Assembly (NCBI GenBank): GCA_914767715.1
Contig: OU612075.1
Span: 16,742,001 to 16,806,000, forward strand
Reading direction: 5' to 3'
DNA length: 64,000 nt
From: Membranipora membranacea
Taxonomy: Eukaryota; Bryozoa; Gymnolaemata; Cheilostomatida; Membraniporidae
The first letter of the stretch is position 1. Each line of letters begins with the position of its first letter. The notes under the pieces were generated by a model. It saw nothing but the letters and a program-made list of their open reading frames with translations. It ran no database searches and was not told the DNA's origin. Position numbers and translations under genes: made by a program. This document shows, in pieces, positions 25,664 through 37,073 of the stretch.

Positions 25664-27112
25664 ATGGCTGATGTATCCTGCTTGTCAATAGAACATCTGT
25701 ATGAGGATGCTTTGCTGTGTATATGTGAATACTTGGATAGAGAAAGCCTTGGCTCGTTAGCTCAGGTTTGTAAACTGCTTAGGGACAAGCTGTATAGCCC
25801 TATATTCTGGAGATATGTTATATGGGACGACACATCAGCCATCAGTGAAGACGTCGCCGACAGTCTCAGATCAAGAGATATTCAGACTGTCAAATTTGAT
25901 GAAGAATCTTTGGATATTATGGCATCACTGAGAAGCATAGCTAGGATGGACTTTATTGTATCCATGTATGTAGACTCTGATGCGTTTGAGAGCTGGAAGG
26001 AGGTTGATTTGACTGGTCTAAGCTTTAGCAGTCTGCAGTGTTTTATCTTTCACATTTACGAGTATTCTCAAGATGACCCTCACTTTGTAAAAGTGAAAAC
26101 AAAAGCTAAATATCAAAAGCTATCTTCAATCTTAGACTGTTTTCTCGCAACCATGAAGAGCTTGACCGAGCTACATCTATACCAACAGGACACATTGAAG
26201 GTACAACATACCCTTGACATATTCAATTCTGTCAATCAACATTTACCAAATCTGAGAGACTTGGAATACAAGAAATTCAGCGGAAAAAGACTAAAATGTT
26301 GTACCGATGTAAATATATCGTTCTCGTCAAATGGTTTACCGTGTGTTGAACGACTATCGGGCATTCAAATAAGTGTTGATAAACTCGCTCAGCTTTTCCC
26401 AGGAGTGAGGCATGTAGATGTAGATGGGTTTGTTACTGCCTGCCCTACATCAGATGCAACACTAGAAAATATTCCTATCATCCCATCAGTAGAGAGTCTG
26501 ACTTTAACTGGCAAACGGCAAAAAGTCAGCAGCATACTTACAATGCTTCCATGTTTTCCACAGTTAAAGGCCTTAGATCTCGGCTCAGTAAGTAAACTAT
26601 CCTTTGATGCAATAGAGAAGATAATGGACTGCTGCTCACAGCTGGCAGTGCTCAATGTAACCAATGCTATACCCGTCACTGAGGATGGTGTCAGAAGTAT
26701 ATTACAGGTGCTTGCGAAACTAGAGGTGCTCGTGTTACCATCTCCATCTATCAGATCTGGTCTGCCGGGCCTTTCATCAGAGAAGGTGTTTGACAATATC
26801 GATTGTCGGCCTAAGCTTAAATCCGTAGTGGGTCTAACAGCAGAGAGGTTACACGCTAACACCCCCAACCTTCTGTACAAGTCACATAAAACATTATCTA
26901 GTTGTATCGTGAGACGTTGTGACAGGAGAACGGGTCACATAAACAAAGTTTATTCTCACTCATGGCGAAGGATAACCAAATTCTCCCATGACTGGTTTGA
27001 TGCTTATGGCATTAAGTTTTTCTACCCAGAATGCACTTTCAGCGTAAGGAGAAATCTTAGTAGCAAATCGCTGCTACCACCGGCAGTGTTTGAACCTTCT
27101 ACCATTTGCTAG
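25664..27112 (+). CDS. F-box / leucine-rich-repeat protein, intronless
   Basis: A 482-aa open frame with no introns, unlike every other complete gene here. Residues about 8-52 form an F-box: LYEDALLCICEYLDRESLGS, LAQVCKLLRDKLYS, then FWRYVIW. Irregular leucine-rich segments follow, such as LPNLRDLEYKKF, FPQLKALDLGSVSKLSFDAI and LAVLNVTNAIPVTEDGV; the C-terminus is basic. F-box proteins bind Skp1 in SCF ubiquitin ligases, and the LRR part usually picks the substrate. The specific substrate and subfamily are unknown. The ATG used is the first in frame. A retrocopy origin is possible, but I see no poly(A) tail or flanking duplication. It converges with the Ly6-type gene whose stop is at 27593. 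Confidence 0.87.
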   Translation: MADVSCLSIEHLYEDALLCICEYLDRESLGSLAQVCKLLRDKLYSPIFWRYVIWDDTSAISEDVADSLRSRDIQTVKFDEESLDIMASLRSIARMDFIVSMYVDSDAFESWKEVDLTGLSFSSLQCFIFHIYEYSQDDPHFVKVKTKAKYQKLSSILDCFLATMKSLTELHLYQQDTLKVQHTLDIFNSVNQHLPNLRDLEYKKFSGKRLKCCTDVNISFSSNGLPCVERLSGIQISVDKLAQLFPGVRHVDVDGFVTACPTSDATLENIPIIPSVESLTLTGKRQKVSSILTMLPCFPQLKALDLGSVSKLSFDAIEKIMDCCSQLAVLNVTNAIPVTEDGVRSILQVLAKLEVLVLPSPSIRSGLPGLSSEKVFDNIDCRPKLKSVVGLTAERLHANTPNLLYKSHKTLSSCIVRRCDRRTGHINKVYSHSWRRITKFSHDWFDAYGIKFFYPECTFSVRRNLSSKSLLPPAVFEPSTIC

Positions 27113-27592
27113 ATGATTCATAATCTTGAGAGGAACACTTGTGCAATGCCTACCTTGTAACTTGGGTATTAATATTGTTTTTTGCAACATTCAATGTATT
27201 GGTGCTTTGATAACTACGCACTCGCGAGCAGTATCTTGATTTATTTTCTATGTTATTCAGCAAATACATAAATATCTTTAAAACAATTGTTATAAATATT
27301 ATTTTTTAATGTTTACTCAGGATTAGTAATGAGTGGGTGTTCCGCTGCTCCTATCTACGGAGTCTAGTGATGGATTAAAAGAACAAAATTTGGAAGGAAT
27401 AATTCCCAAAATTGTATCCAATGTCTTTTCTGGGTTTGGGCTTTACTGCTCTAGCGTAAATAATGCAATATCTTACATGGCGATGTGCCATGGCATTACA
27501 TTACGTCATTGTAGGTAACTCCATTAGAATTATATGTCCTGGTATTACTGGCCTCTAATGACCTAATAACTAAAACATGGCAGCTAGTACAA

Positions 27593-29448
27593 TCAAAAAT
27601 GAAATATCAGTGACACAAGCTGAAATGTTATGATGATATGTATGATGTTTCCTGTTCCTGGTCCGGAGCTTGAGTTATCAGGAGTAGCACCACCTTGGTA
27701 GGTCATGCCGTTGCATTTATCAGCCTGGCATTCACACTGATCTATACTAGTCTGATTCGTTGGGTCAAATATGGGATCGATTAAACCATAAACACAGCCA
27801 GAGGAACCTTCACTTGTAGCACAACCCCTAAAAAGAATTTAAAAAATGACGATATATGATAGCAGTGGCTGGTGGGGCTGTCTTTTACTTTAGGGAAGTC
27901 TGATTTTTTCACTATTCTAGGATATTCATTCATTTATTTATAAGTTTAATGCGGAATCATGTGAAACATACTGCCACAATAACACTAAAATTACCCTATC
28001 AGTTATGGTTTTGGCAAAGTTAGATGATTCCAGCAGCTGGCTGAACCATTTTGATTTATATCAGTTCTATTTTCATACGGTTTGACAAAAGCTATGTGTC
28101 TCAAGATGTGGATACGCATCCCCAGTCGGCATTGGACTATAATCTGACACGGTGGCCTGGAAACTCGAGATAATTCCTAGAGGTTCTAATTCTCGAGCTC
28201 GACTGCATTATCGATGGATTGTTTTCCATTATCAACCACCGCCCAGCGGTGGGTAAAAGCTGTAGGTTTGTGAATTAATTGCCACCAACATTCAGTTAGT
28301 TGTATCAGTGAGTTGTCCCAAACTTCTTGGTTCTCTATCTAGTCCTAAGACTAGACAGGAGTTGCCATCCCCTGTAACTTCACAAACCTGTCAATTAATA
28401 TTGGCTGAGAGTTGGATACGTTGCGATATATTATACTGACACAAGCTGGGTCTTCTATCACATAATCATCTGTGGGATAGGCATCACCATCACTACCATA
28501 GTAATCATCTGGCAGCGGACAGTCAACCAGTTTAACACCCTGAACCTGAGCAAAAAAACAACAATTATCTTGATTGCCATCTTATCTTCATCAACAATCT
28601 TCATCTGGACAACCGGACACAGGGAAACCGGACACTGACCAATGACAAAAAATTTGACAATCACTTATATAAATATATAAATAAATAAATAGTAAAAAAT
28701 TATTTTATAAATACGATTCTGTTTTAGTTTCAGATATGTGTGGATGCAGTTACTAGACTACTAGTGAGTTGCTGTTACTTTGGTGCCTGTGCAGAAGAAT
28801 ATAAAAATAAAATACAAGTCGGACGGAACCAATCAGATTGATTTTCTGACTTACCTTCAGTTGGTCTAAACTGAGAGAATCATCTATACTCCAGCAGGAG
28901 TCAGCATCAGCTTTCGCATCACACGTCCAACATCGGAAACTGGCAGCCTGTGCACTCCCTGTAAACATGCAGACAAAGTTCCAGGACAGGAGATATTGAT
29001 TGCCCCATCTCACCGTACCAAAAAAAATGGCTGATGGCGTTAATTAACACCGTCATAAGTTTAATCTAACGTTTCGCAATCTTCTTTTGCATCGCACTTT
29101 TTTTTTTTCCAAAATGTTGATTCCTTTCATCTGCTAACTGATACTAAATACATTGTAATACATTGATGTAAATCGAGCTCACATTGGTGATTTTACGCTA
29201 GTTGGCATTTGGCAGCTTCTTATCGAATAAAATAACGGCTAATCTTCCTGCAATAGAATATGGATGTCCCAGTTTAAGCTTGTAACAATGCTCATCCGGC
29301 AGTAATCTAACAATACAAAGACTAATCGTCAAACAAAAAATTCTCATAAGGTCTCAATTATAAGAGATTCTTTACCTTGACGAAATGCAGCCATCACCAA
29401 GAGTAGAGCAATAACTACAGTATATTGGTTTCGCTTAATAAAATCCAT
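27593..29448 (-). CDS. Ly6/uPAR three-finger protein 1, predicted GPI-anchored
   Basis: Exons in transcription order: 29448-29376, 28958-28855, 28545-28388, 27827-27593; 570 nt, 189 aa. A signal peptide (MDFIKRNQYTVVIALLLVMA) ends near AQAASF, and the mature domain opens with RCWTC. Further cysteines follow in DSCWS, VDCPLPD, PACVS and GCATSEGSSGC. The domain closes with CECQADKCN, the three-finger signature CxCxxDxCN. A Ser/Gly-rich linker and a hydrophobic tail (IIHIIITFQLVSLIF) predict a GPI anchor. The middle exon (IYRNVSNSQPILIDRGC) resembles invertebrate Ly6 proteins of the quiver/sleepless type, but a precise orthologue is not claimed. It is the first of four such genes in 15 kb. ATGs further upstream in the same frame would add residues before the signal peptide. 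Confidence 0.85.
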
Positions 29449-32385
29449 GCCTGACCATTCAACGCCTCCAACCAACACTGACAGACTCACAAGTACACTG
29501 TTTTTGAGTTGTGTGGATTGATCTATCATCAAATTGATTGTGTACGTTTTCATTGTTTTTTATGGGAATTTGGCAGCAACACTGGGCTATGCTGTCTGCA
29601 ACGGATATGATAACTTATTAATAGGGCTTTCTTGTTTTTACACAACCCGAGAATTACTGGATAAATAAGATGAGCTGTTAACACGAAATTATTACATTCT
29701 ACAGAATGCCCTCAGACCTCTTTTCAATGATTTTGTCATACAGTTGTGACTCCTTTATTACTGTAGCTGAACTCACTGTTTTAGTGTTTAGGAGCAGCGT
29801 GGGGTCAGGTTGCACAATAAGCATTCTATATTTTTACCATCACTGTGGCATATACGTAACATACCTGGTAGAGATTTTATGAGAAATTAAAGAGCACTAT
29901 GTACTTTGCAAAGGAAACCAGCTAATATGTGTGAGGCACAAGCTTGGCAGGATCATGGTTATACTGAAGGAATCACTGTGTTTCAATGTTATGTGAATGG
30001 TGAGCTCGAGTTGAGTTGTCACCTCTTGGCTTGCCCTCAAAATATGCATCCATTCCCACATCAGCTCGCCAAAGCCAGTGTGCCGTAGTTTGCACAGCGA
30101 AGCGCAAATAGGGTGGTATTCCCATGAATAGAACAGTCAAAAAAATTGCCTCAGGCTGATCTATGGAACTACAGTGAATGATAATCAAATTTTGTATTCA
30201 CCCTGTTTTACAATAATGGCGGTTGTGTTTCTAAACTCTGAATATGCATCATTACTGATCAGTTATATAATTGTCACATTTCTTCCAGGATCCAAATTGG
30301 AAGGGAGTTTCTACTCGAGAAGAAGAAACTCAGCACCCCTGTTAGAAGCGCCTAAATTACAATATTACATACCTGATGTGTAAATAACTGTTAAATATCC
30401 TAACAACAGTAGCTGGGCGTATGGTGGCCGGCAGTTATAGTCCTGTTCTTAAAGTAGACACTCTCCCCTCTAGGCGCTTTAAAATTCTCAGACACAGAAC
30501 TAACTGCCGTAAACATTGTTACCGTAATATAGCTGCCAAAGCCCTCAACAGTGCATTATTCTAGTCTTTTGTATTTTTATACTTTTATTCTCATTTTACA
30601 CTTCTTAGTTTTGCGCATTTCTAGACAGAGCTCCAATCTTTTAGACAGGATGGCTGAAACGTTTTATTATTCATGCAAATGAATGCATCAATAAAGGTAC
30701 ATACATACATACATCCCATTTTGATATGATACATGGATGGGAGACATGTACTGAGATAGAGCGGTGACACTGAACTGATTATCCAGAATCTGGTAACTTG
30801 CCCTCGACCCAAACCCACCACCACACTTGATTGAAAGATTGCAAGAATGTTCCAACTCTCAATGGCTGAAACCATGCACATATAGTATGGGAGGATATAC
30901 GACGCAAGCATATATGGGAGATATGCCACTTGCCTGCTGTTGGTGGCTAATAAAGGAAATCATTATGGTACTGGGAATCATCCAAAGTGCATGATAAACT
31001 GTTTTTCTTATGTGCCAAGAGTTTACAAGTCATATCACCTAATAATGTATGCACCTGTATGTAAAAATGATGGTAATAGACAGTTTTCTGAGCTCTGATT
31101 TAGGCCTGAATTCGGAGTTGTCCTCTCTCCAGTTTGGTACCGCATAGGAAAAACGTGCTGAAAAGAGGGGTATCTTTATAACAGCCTATAATAGGATAAA
31201 AATTATTTTTGATTCAGAATCTGCAGCATTGAAAACTCATATGGACTTAGTTTGGGAAATAATTTTAGTATTTGGATAGTCAATTATAGCATTTTCTGCC
31301 TGTTTTGCAGACAATTTGGCAGAATTTTTCATGAGTTTCGTCACTAAAATTAAGATTTAATAACATTCAAGCCTCCAACGATTTGGAAACCCTGTCTCAC
31401 AAGGTTTTCAATGGTGCAGACTCTGAATCATTTTTATCCTAACATAAGCAATTTTCAAGGTAACCCTCTTTCAGCAGGTTTTTCCTATGCGGCGTGGGTT
31501 AAAAGTACCAAACTGGAGAGAGGACAACTCCGTATTGAGGCATAAATAAGATCTCAGAAAACTGTCTATATTACGTTCATAAATAAGATTACACCTGGTG
31601 GCATCATGCAGAGCACGAGTACACAGAGTTCATTAATTATAATGACTTACAGAATTGACCATTTGTGGTGGTAAGAAATTAATATTACCATTCAATGAGC
31701 AGGTAATAAAATGCCTGACACTTTCCTAAATGGCGTAGTGAACTTAGCAGGTATCAAAAAGGCACTACCTGTGAGGTCTAAGTGACTTCCCTGTCAAACT
31801 CATTACCACTCATTACAACTGTATTGTACACAATCCTTTTGTTATTGTTAGCAGGGTTAATGAGTTTCTAATGTTTTTCTACCAAAAAATAGACACATTT
31901 ATTACCATAATTATTCAACTTGTTTTAAACAATGACAGGTAGATGTAGTCACGGCTATTTCACATGGAACATTATCTAAGCGTGTTTTGAATGATTTTGG
32001 ATTAGCTATTGAACCCTTGTGCAAGAGTGATCCAGAGAGTACAATCCTGCTCTGTGTCTCAGTGTTGTGTACCGCACGTACTGCATTGCTAATTTATATT
32101 ACCTGCGGTTATTCAAGCAAAAAAGAGGACGGGAGCCAAGAGGCTTGTATGGACTTCTGGCACAAGTTTACATTCTAGTCATTAATTTGTTTACTGCTAC
32201 CTACAAACATTGGGGCTTGTATATTATTATGCAGTGATTAACTCAATGTGGCTCTGTGAATAGAACAACAGATATTGGGTTAGATACAGCAGCGACAGAT
32301 ACTAGGTTAGATACAGCAGTGTCAGCAGCGGGATAAGATCGCTAAGTGTGATTAGATCATAATCTGGGAAACTAGAGGACTAAGA
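29449..32385. other. Intergenic region between two divergent Ly6 genes
   Basis: About 2.9 kb separates the starts of Ly6 genes 1 and 2. Apart from the palindromic element at 31078-31567 I see no gene. Around 30.3-30.5 kb, GTTAGAAGCGCCTAAA and TAGGCGCTTTAAAA form a weak inverted pair. The promoters should lie at both ends, but no motif is clear. Confidence 0.4.
31078..31567. mobile_element. ~490-bp palindromic (foldback/MITE) element
   Basis: The left end AGACAGTTTTCTGAG and right end CTCAGAAAACTGTCT are perfect inverted repeats. The arms continue inward with matching segments: CGGAGTTGTCCTCTCTCCAG against CTGGAGAGAGGACAACTCCG, CCGCATAGGAAAAAC against GTTTTTCCTATGCGG, and GATTCAGAATCTGCA against TGCAGACTCTGAATC. 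Nearly the whole element is one long hairpin. There is no coding capacity. A half copy sits at 12.8 kb. Confidence 0.85.
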
Positions 32386-34982
32386 ATGCTGACTTTGGCA
32401 GCATGGCTCATCCCGACAATCTGCATGTTCTCATCAGGTTAGTTTATCTCTCGGACAATCTTCAGATTTGATACAATTCTGATAATAACGTTTTACTGCA
32501 AATTTTGATTCCTGTTAGCTAAAATATTGAGGGATACATTAGTTAAAAGATTTTAGTTAAAAGATTTAGAGAAAAGCGATTAATATCTGCGCAGTCAGCA
32601 GCGTCTTCTAATCAGAAAAGAGGAATTTTGTTATTGTACTTGAACCATCAATCAGCTTAAAGCAGCAGGAGTTAGGGCATACGTTCAGTTTAAAGATTAC
32701 CGTACTGAAAGTAAGAAGTACCATACACTCTGACTAAAAAAAGTTCAAATTGCCTTCTGGCATAGCTCAAATGTGTTTTGTCTCCTTTGCGTTTCATTTA
32801 TAATTTTTCATCTACACTTTCATCATTCATAAAAACCTCTAGATTGTATCCATGGTAAATTTTCCTGGAGATCAGGAAGGTTTAGTGTTAGGGAAGGTAC
32901 AGATATGTTTTCTGGGGTAAACCTACTGTCTCTAGCCAGACAATGCAGATAGAATAGCCGCAAGCATGCATACTTGCTAGAAAGGATAGATTACTCAAAT
33001 TATCATTCATCTAATATTGGTGGTGTTATATTTATTTATCACTTTTCATGATTTTGGTGATAAAGCTGTATTTAATATATAATGTGATATATGGCTGTGG
33101 TCGTGGATAATGATTGATCTGTATCTGGCCATAATGATTTAATTGGATTAGATCACTTTATTAGGCCATCATCACTAATAGTTATGAAAAACGATGCCCA
33201 TTTACTGGGCAGAAAATCAACTAAGAAGATCAAGCAGAAGATCAACTAATAACAGACTACCGCTACTGAATGATCAGGGAAAGCACACAGCAATTCCTAG
33301 AAATTTTACTGATTCATAATCCATCGTAGAGCTAAGGCCTTCATCAAAATACTGTTGATTGTATTGTGATTAACAATATTTTGACTCTGTGTAATATATT
33401 ATTTTTGTTTTCAGAAGTGCATGGTCTGACATGCTGGGAGTGCACCAATCTTGATACAGAAGATTGCTCATCTGGTTTGACTCTCACTCAGGACCCAGCC
33501 AACATCAGAGGATCGGTAGGCTTTATCTAAAATCTTGGCATCCACAGCTGTAGCAGAAAACCTGCTTAGATAGAAATAATATGACTGAAAATTGTCTTTT
33601 GAATTCACTGCCAGTTACCTTCACCTCCTGTTTTCTTGGAAGAAGTGAGAAATAAAATGAGTTTCAATCCATGATAATTAAAAGTATTTTCTGAAGACAA
33701 TTGACAAATGCAGCTTAAGTTTTTGATCAGAGGATCAATTTGGGATAATGGTGTTGTTTGCATTCAATTATGTTGGCATCAACAACAGTATCCAACAGGA
33801 TCAGGAACACTTCTCATCCAGCGGCCTTAGCGACAAAATAAAAATCGACCAATATTATTGATTGTGGTAAAGCATGTTGATCAGTAGCTCATAACTGATC
33901 ATGTCATTAGAGTAATTTCCTCTTACTGTTTTATAGGAGTGCCAGCACATAGATGATAAACAGATGGTGTGTGTGACAGGCATTTCGACATATAAAAGGG
34001 AAACCTTTATTGGCAGGTATGAACTTTGTCCGCTGCCTAATTTACATGAAAATATTTTCTTAGAATTACATTAATATACCTGGTATTTGGTGTAAGTAGT
34101 TAGTGTAGGGGTCTTAGTAGTAGAATTTTTACAAAGGCAAGTTCTGAGGGGTTGTCACATAAATGAATCCTTAAATATCCGTGAGAGGAAAAGTTCACCA
34201 TTCTGCACTTGCTTGACATAGCTAAGTTTAAAGTTAGCTATATATTCACTCACCCTCTTTACTGTATATAGACTTCCACCTAAGCCAGCCAAAATTTAAT
34301 GCTAGCTAACATTAAGTCACCCCTAATTAGCTAAACTAAACTCTAGTTAACATTTACTACTCTAGGTTATTAATTTTTTTTGCGGAGCTTTGTAGCATTG
34401 AAGAGACGCAATCGGTTTTTTGATCAGTAATGAATTATCTATATCTATATGCTTTGAGAGCCGAGGCACAAAATATCATTCAAACCCTTTTCATGAATTT
34501 TACATTTTCTCTGTAGATCATGTGAACATATCGATAAAAATAAATCATTAGGATGTGAGGCGTTATCCATGGGTAACACAAGAGCAGAAAAGTGTTACTG
34601 CGATACAGATTTGTGTAATGTGATGTCTCCTACAAGCAGACAACATTCCAACTCTCTGCCCACAGATCCTTCTAGCGAATCAAACGACCAGAGTAAAACT
34701 TCAGCAACTACAGTCAGCACCACCTTAGCTAGTGTACGACCCACAGTTACTAATCAGGCACCGCAACATACAGACAAGCAAAGCCAAGACGCTCAACTCA
34801 ACCTTGAGCTAAAAACCAAGCCAACATGGCCGACAGCAAGAACGAATAACGAGCCTAGAGTTGTACGTCTAAAAGACTCTGGAACCACGCCAAGTAATCA
34901 TGTTAATTCACTTAACACTTGTTGTCTATCAGTTTTTGGTGCCAGCGTTCTTGCTAATTTCTTCATTCATTTCTTGCTATAA
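32386..34982 (+). CDS. Ly6/uPAR three-finger protein 2 with long Ser/Thr stalk
   Basis: Exons: 32386-32437, 33415-33515, 33937-34016, 34517-34982; 699 nt, 232 aa. Signal peptide MLTLAAWLIPTICMFSS; the domain starts LTCWECTN and ends CYCDTDLCN. After it comes a stalk of about 85 residues rich in Ser, Thr, Pro and Gln, likely O-glycosylated, then a hydrophobic end (LSVFGASVLANFFIHFLL) of the GPI-signal type. Exon 2 has exactly the same length (101 nt) and phase as exon 2 of Ly6 gene 3, and exons 3 end in FIGR and FVGR, so the two are recent relatives. The ligand is unknown; Ly6 proteins often modulate receptors or channels at the cell surface. Confidence 0.87.
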
Positions 34983-35239
34983 GCACTTTCTCATAATATT
35001 TATTTTTCCTTTTAAATTCTGTTTTTTTGACAGCTCATTTTAATGGTTGCCAGCAATGCAAATGTTTTTGCATCGTAATCATCATCACTGACACAACATG
35101 TACATGTATATATAATCTAGTCCAATATAGTGAGTTGTCTGCATTATATGCCAATACTTAAGGCTTCAGTGTATCAATCTTGTACAGTGACATGCTCTAT
35201 TCAGCTCAGATAGTTATAAAGAGACAGTAGACTATCTAA

Positions 35240-35302
35240 AATCAAGTTCGATCAAATTAGTCTGAATTTTGAGTTGCCATCTCCCCTTTAAAGCCGCAGG
35301 CG
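35240..35302. repeat. MITE-like repeat family A, fragment
   Basis: ATCAAGTTCGATCAAATTAG, CTGAATTTTGAGTTGCC and a C-rich block match the left half of the family. The right half was not found. Confidence 0.5.
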
Positions 35303-36480
35303 GTCCACCAGTAGATGAGTTGGAAGAAACTTAATCTAAGCTTGTCAATGGTTCCCAGTTATGGCAACACACTAGTCTATCTGGATACCCGTTACAATTA
35401 GTCCCAAATATGATGGTATTTTTTTGCTGGATCTAAAAATTACATTTATTTGAAGTTGCTTCCCATTACAATCACCTCATCTGCGGTTAGAAACTATGCA
35501 AGTGATTTAATGGAACCTTATTGATCTCAAGCAGGTATTCTTATTGCTATTATTGCTTACTAAGATGTTTGAGTAGATATATTGTAAAACATGATTTTAC
35601 ACAATAATATTTTATAAAACTAAGATAAAATAAATGTTTGTTTTTTTTGTATTGCTCGAGATAATTTTTTGGATGCAATATGTTTTGAAGATGATTTAGA
35701 AGCACACTTCTTGTTGCTAGTGCTCTATTTTTCTGACTCAATGGTAGCTGTGTCATAAATAAACGCCCTGTGAAGGGAAAGCGCAGAAAAAGTCATCATT
35801 GGTAAAATTTTGTCTATTGCTGTTACCATTTTTGATATATAAATAAAAAAACAACATCCATGATTTTAGAATCATCGATCATATATATCCATACCCTTGT
35901 TTTTCTCTCCATAGCCGATGGCTAGGTTCTCCCAATGATAGAGCATAGTGCTGGAATTCTCAGAGGTAAAGATGTATTATGTTATCTTTGATACATTTTG
36001 TGTAAAAATGACCTATCCCATCAAGCACCACCATCGATGTATTCTGCATAGCCCTAGGGCTTTATTCACTCTTGGCCTGGACCAAATTGTCAGATTTCTT
36101 CTCCACACATTAGAGTGAGACGCGGCCTGTGATTCACATTATGCAGGTTTTAGTATCTAACAGACCCTGGAACTTTGTTCTCTGGAGCTTCCCAGGCATG
36201 TTTTTCTGTTCTATTGATATTGCAATGTGAATGTATCATGCCAAAAATTCGAGCTGAGCTGAGCCAAGAAAGAGGAACTAACGCATAATTATGCTGTAGC
36301 AGCAATGCAGACCACTGTTTGCAGTAACATATGCCAAGCATTTATTTTTCATCAAATTTGGTTTCATTTCAATCTCTCTAAGCTCGCACCTATAGAGAGA
36401 GTTTCATTTGATTGTAAGCAGCTACTTCCTCCTCTTCCGCGCACAGCCTTTTTTCTTGCCGTATTGGTACTTTTAGAGAG

Positions 36481-36645
36481 CCTAGCCTGGCCTGGCCTGG
36501 CCTGGCCTGGCCTGGCCTGGCCTGGCCTGGCCTGGCCTAGCCTAGCCTAGCCTAGCCTAGCCTAGCCTAGCCTAGCCTAGCCTAGCCTAGCCTAGCCTAG
36601 CCTAGCCTAGCCTAGCCTAGCCTAGCCTAGCCTAGCCTAGCCTGG
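36481..36645. repeat. CCTGG/CCTAG pentanucleotide array
   Basis: 33 uninterrupted 5-bp units by direct count: one CCTAG, ten CCTGG, twenty-one CCTAG, one CCTGG. The G/A difference is sharply blocked, not mixed. It lies between Ly6 genes 2 and 3. Confidence 0.95.
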
Positions 36646-37073
36646 CAACAAATCAAAAAATTCACAGGATTAAATTTTGGTAAATTTTGTTTTTCGGCAA
36701 TTCCTTTACGCCAGTTGACATTATGAGTTTTGCTATAATGAATATATGGGTTGTGGGGGAGGGGATGGTAGCACAAAATCAAGATTCTTACTTTCATACG
36801 TAGGGATCCATATTATCAACCGAATGATCAGTTTCAAATCATTACGAAACAGCAGGATATTATTACATAATCATCAGATGTTATGAGCTAAAGTGTGGGG
36901 CAAGCCAAAGAGATCAATATCATACCCACACTTATCCTGTAGAAGCTGCCGATAAGTACCTGCAGTGACCTGTCACTCTGTCCATAACTCTCAGTCTTAT
37001 TTCACATGCTAAGGTGATAACTCAGATACTGTATCGTTGTAAATTTCGTTTTTGGCGATCCACAAAAAAAGTC

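Larger units (their letters stand above)
34983..37073. other. Intergenic region between Ly6 genes 2 and 3
   Basis: It contains a fragment of repeat family A (35240-35300) and the pentanucleotide array at 36481-36645. The AATAAA near 35840 is a possible but distant polyadenylation signal. No gene was recognised. Confidence 0.45.

Noticed and set aside
26389-26880. 163-codon minus-strand open frame
   Set aside because: It lies entirely antisense to the F-box gene, has no domain signature, and is a shadow of its codon use.
34569-34982. Separate 137-codon gene starting at this ATG
   Set aside because: It is the last exon of Ly6 gene 2; the cysteines before the ATG (SCEH..GCEA) are needed for the three-finger fold.
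36305-36550. Open frame ending in Leu-Ala-Trp-Pro-Gly repeats
   Set aside because: The repeat peptide is just the translation of the CCTGG array.
36481-36645. CRISPR or telomere-like array
   Set aside because: The units are contiguous 5-mers with no spacers and do not match a telomeric repeat.
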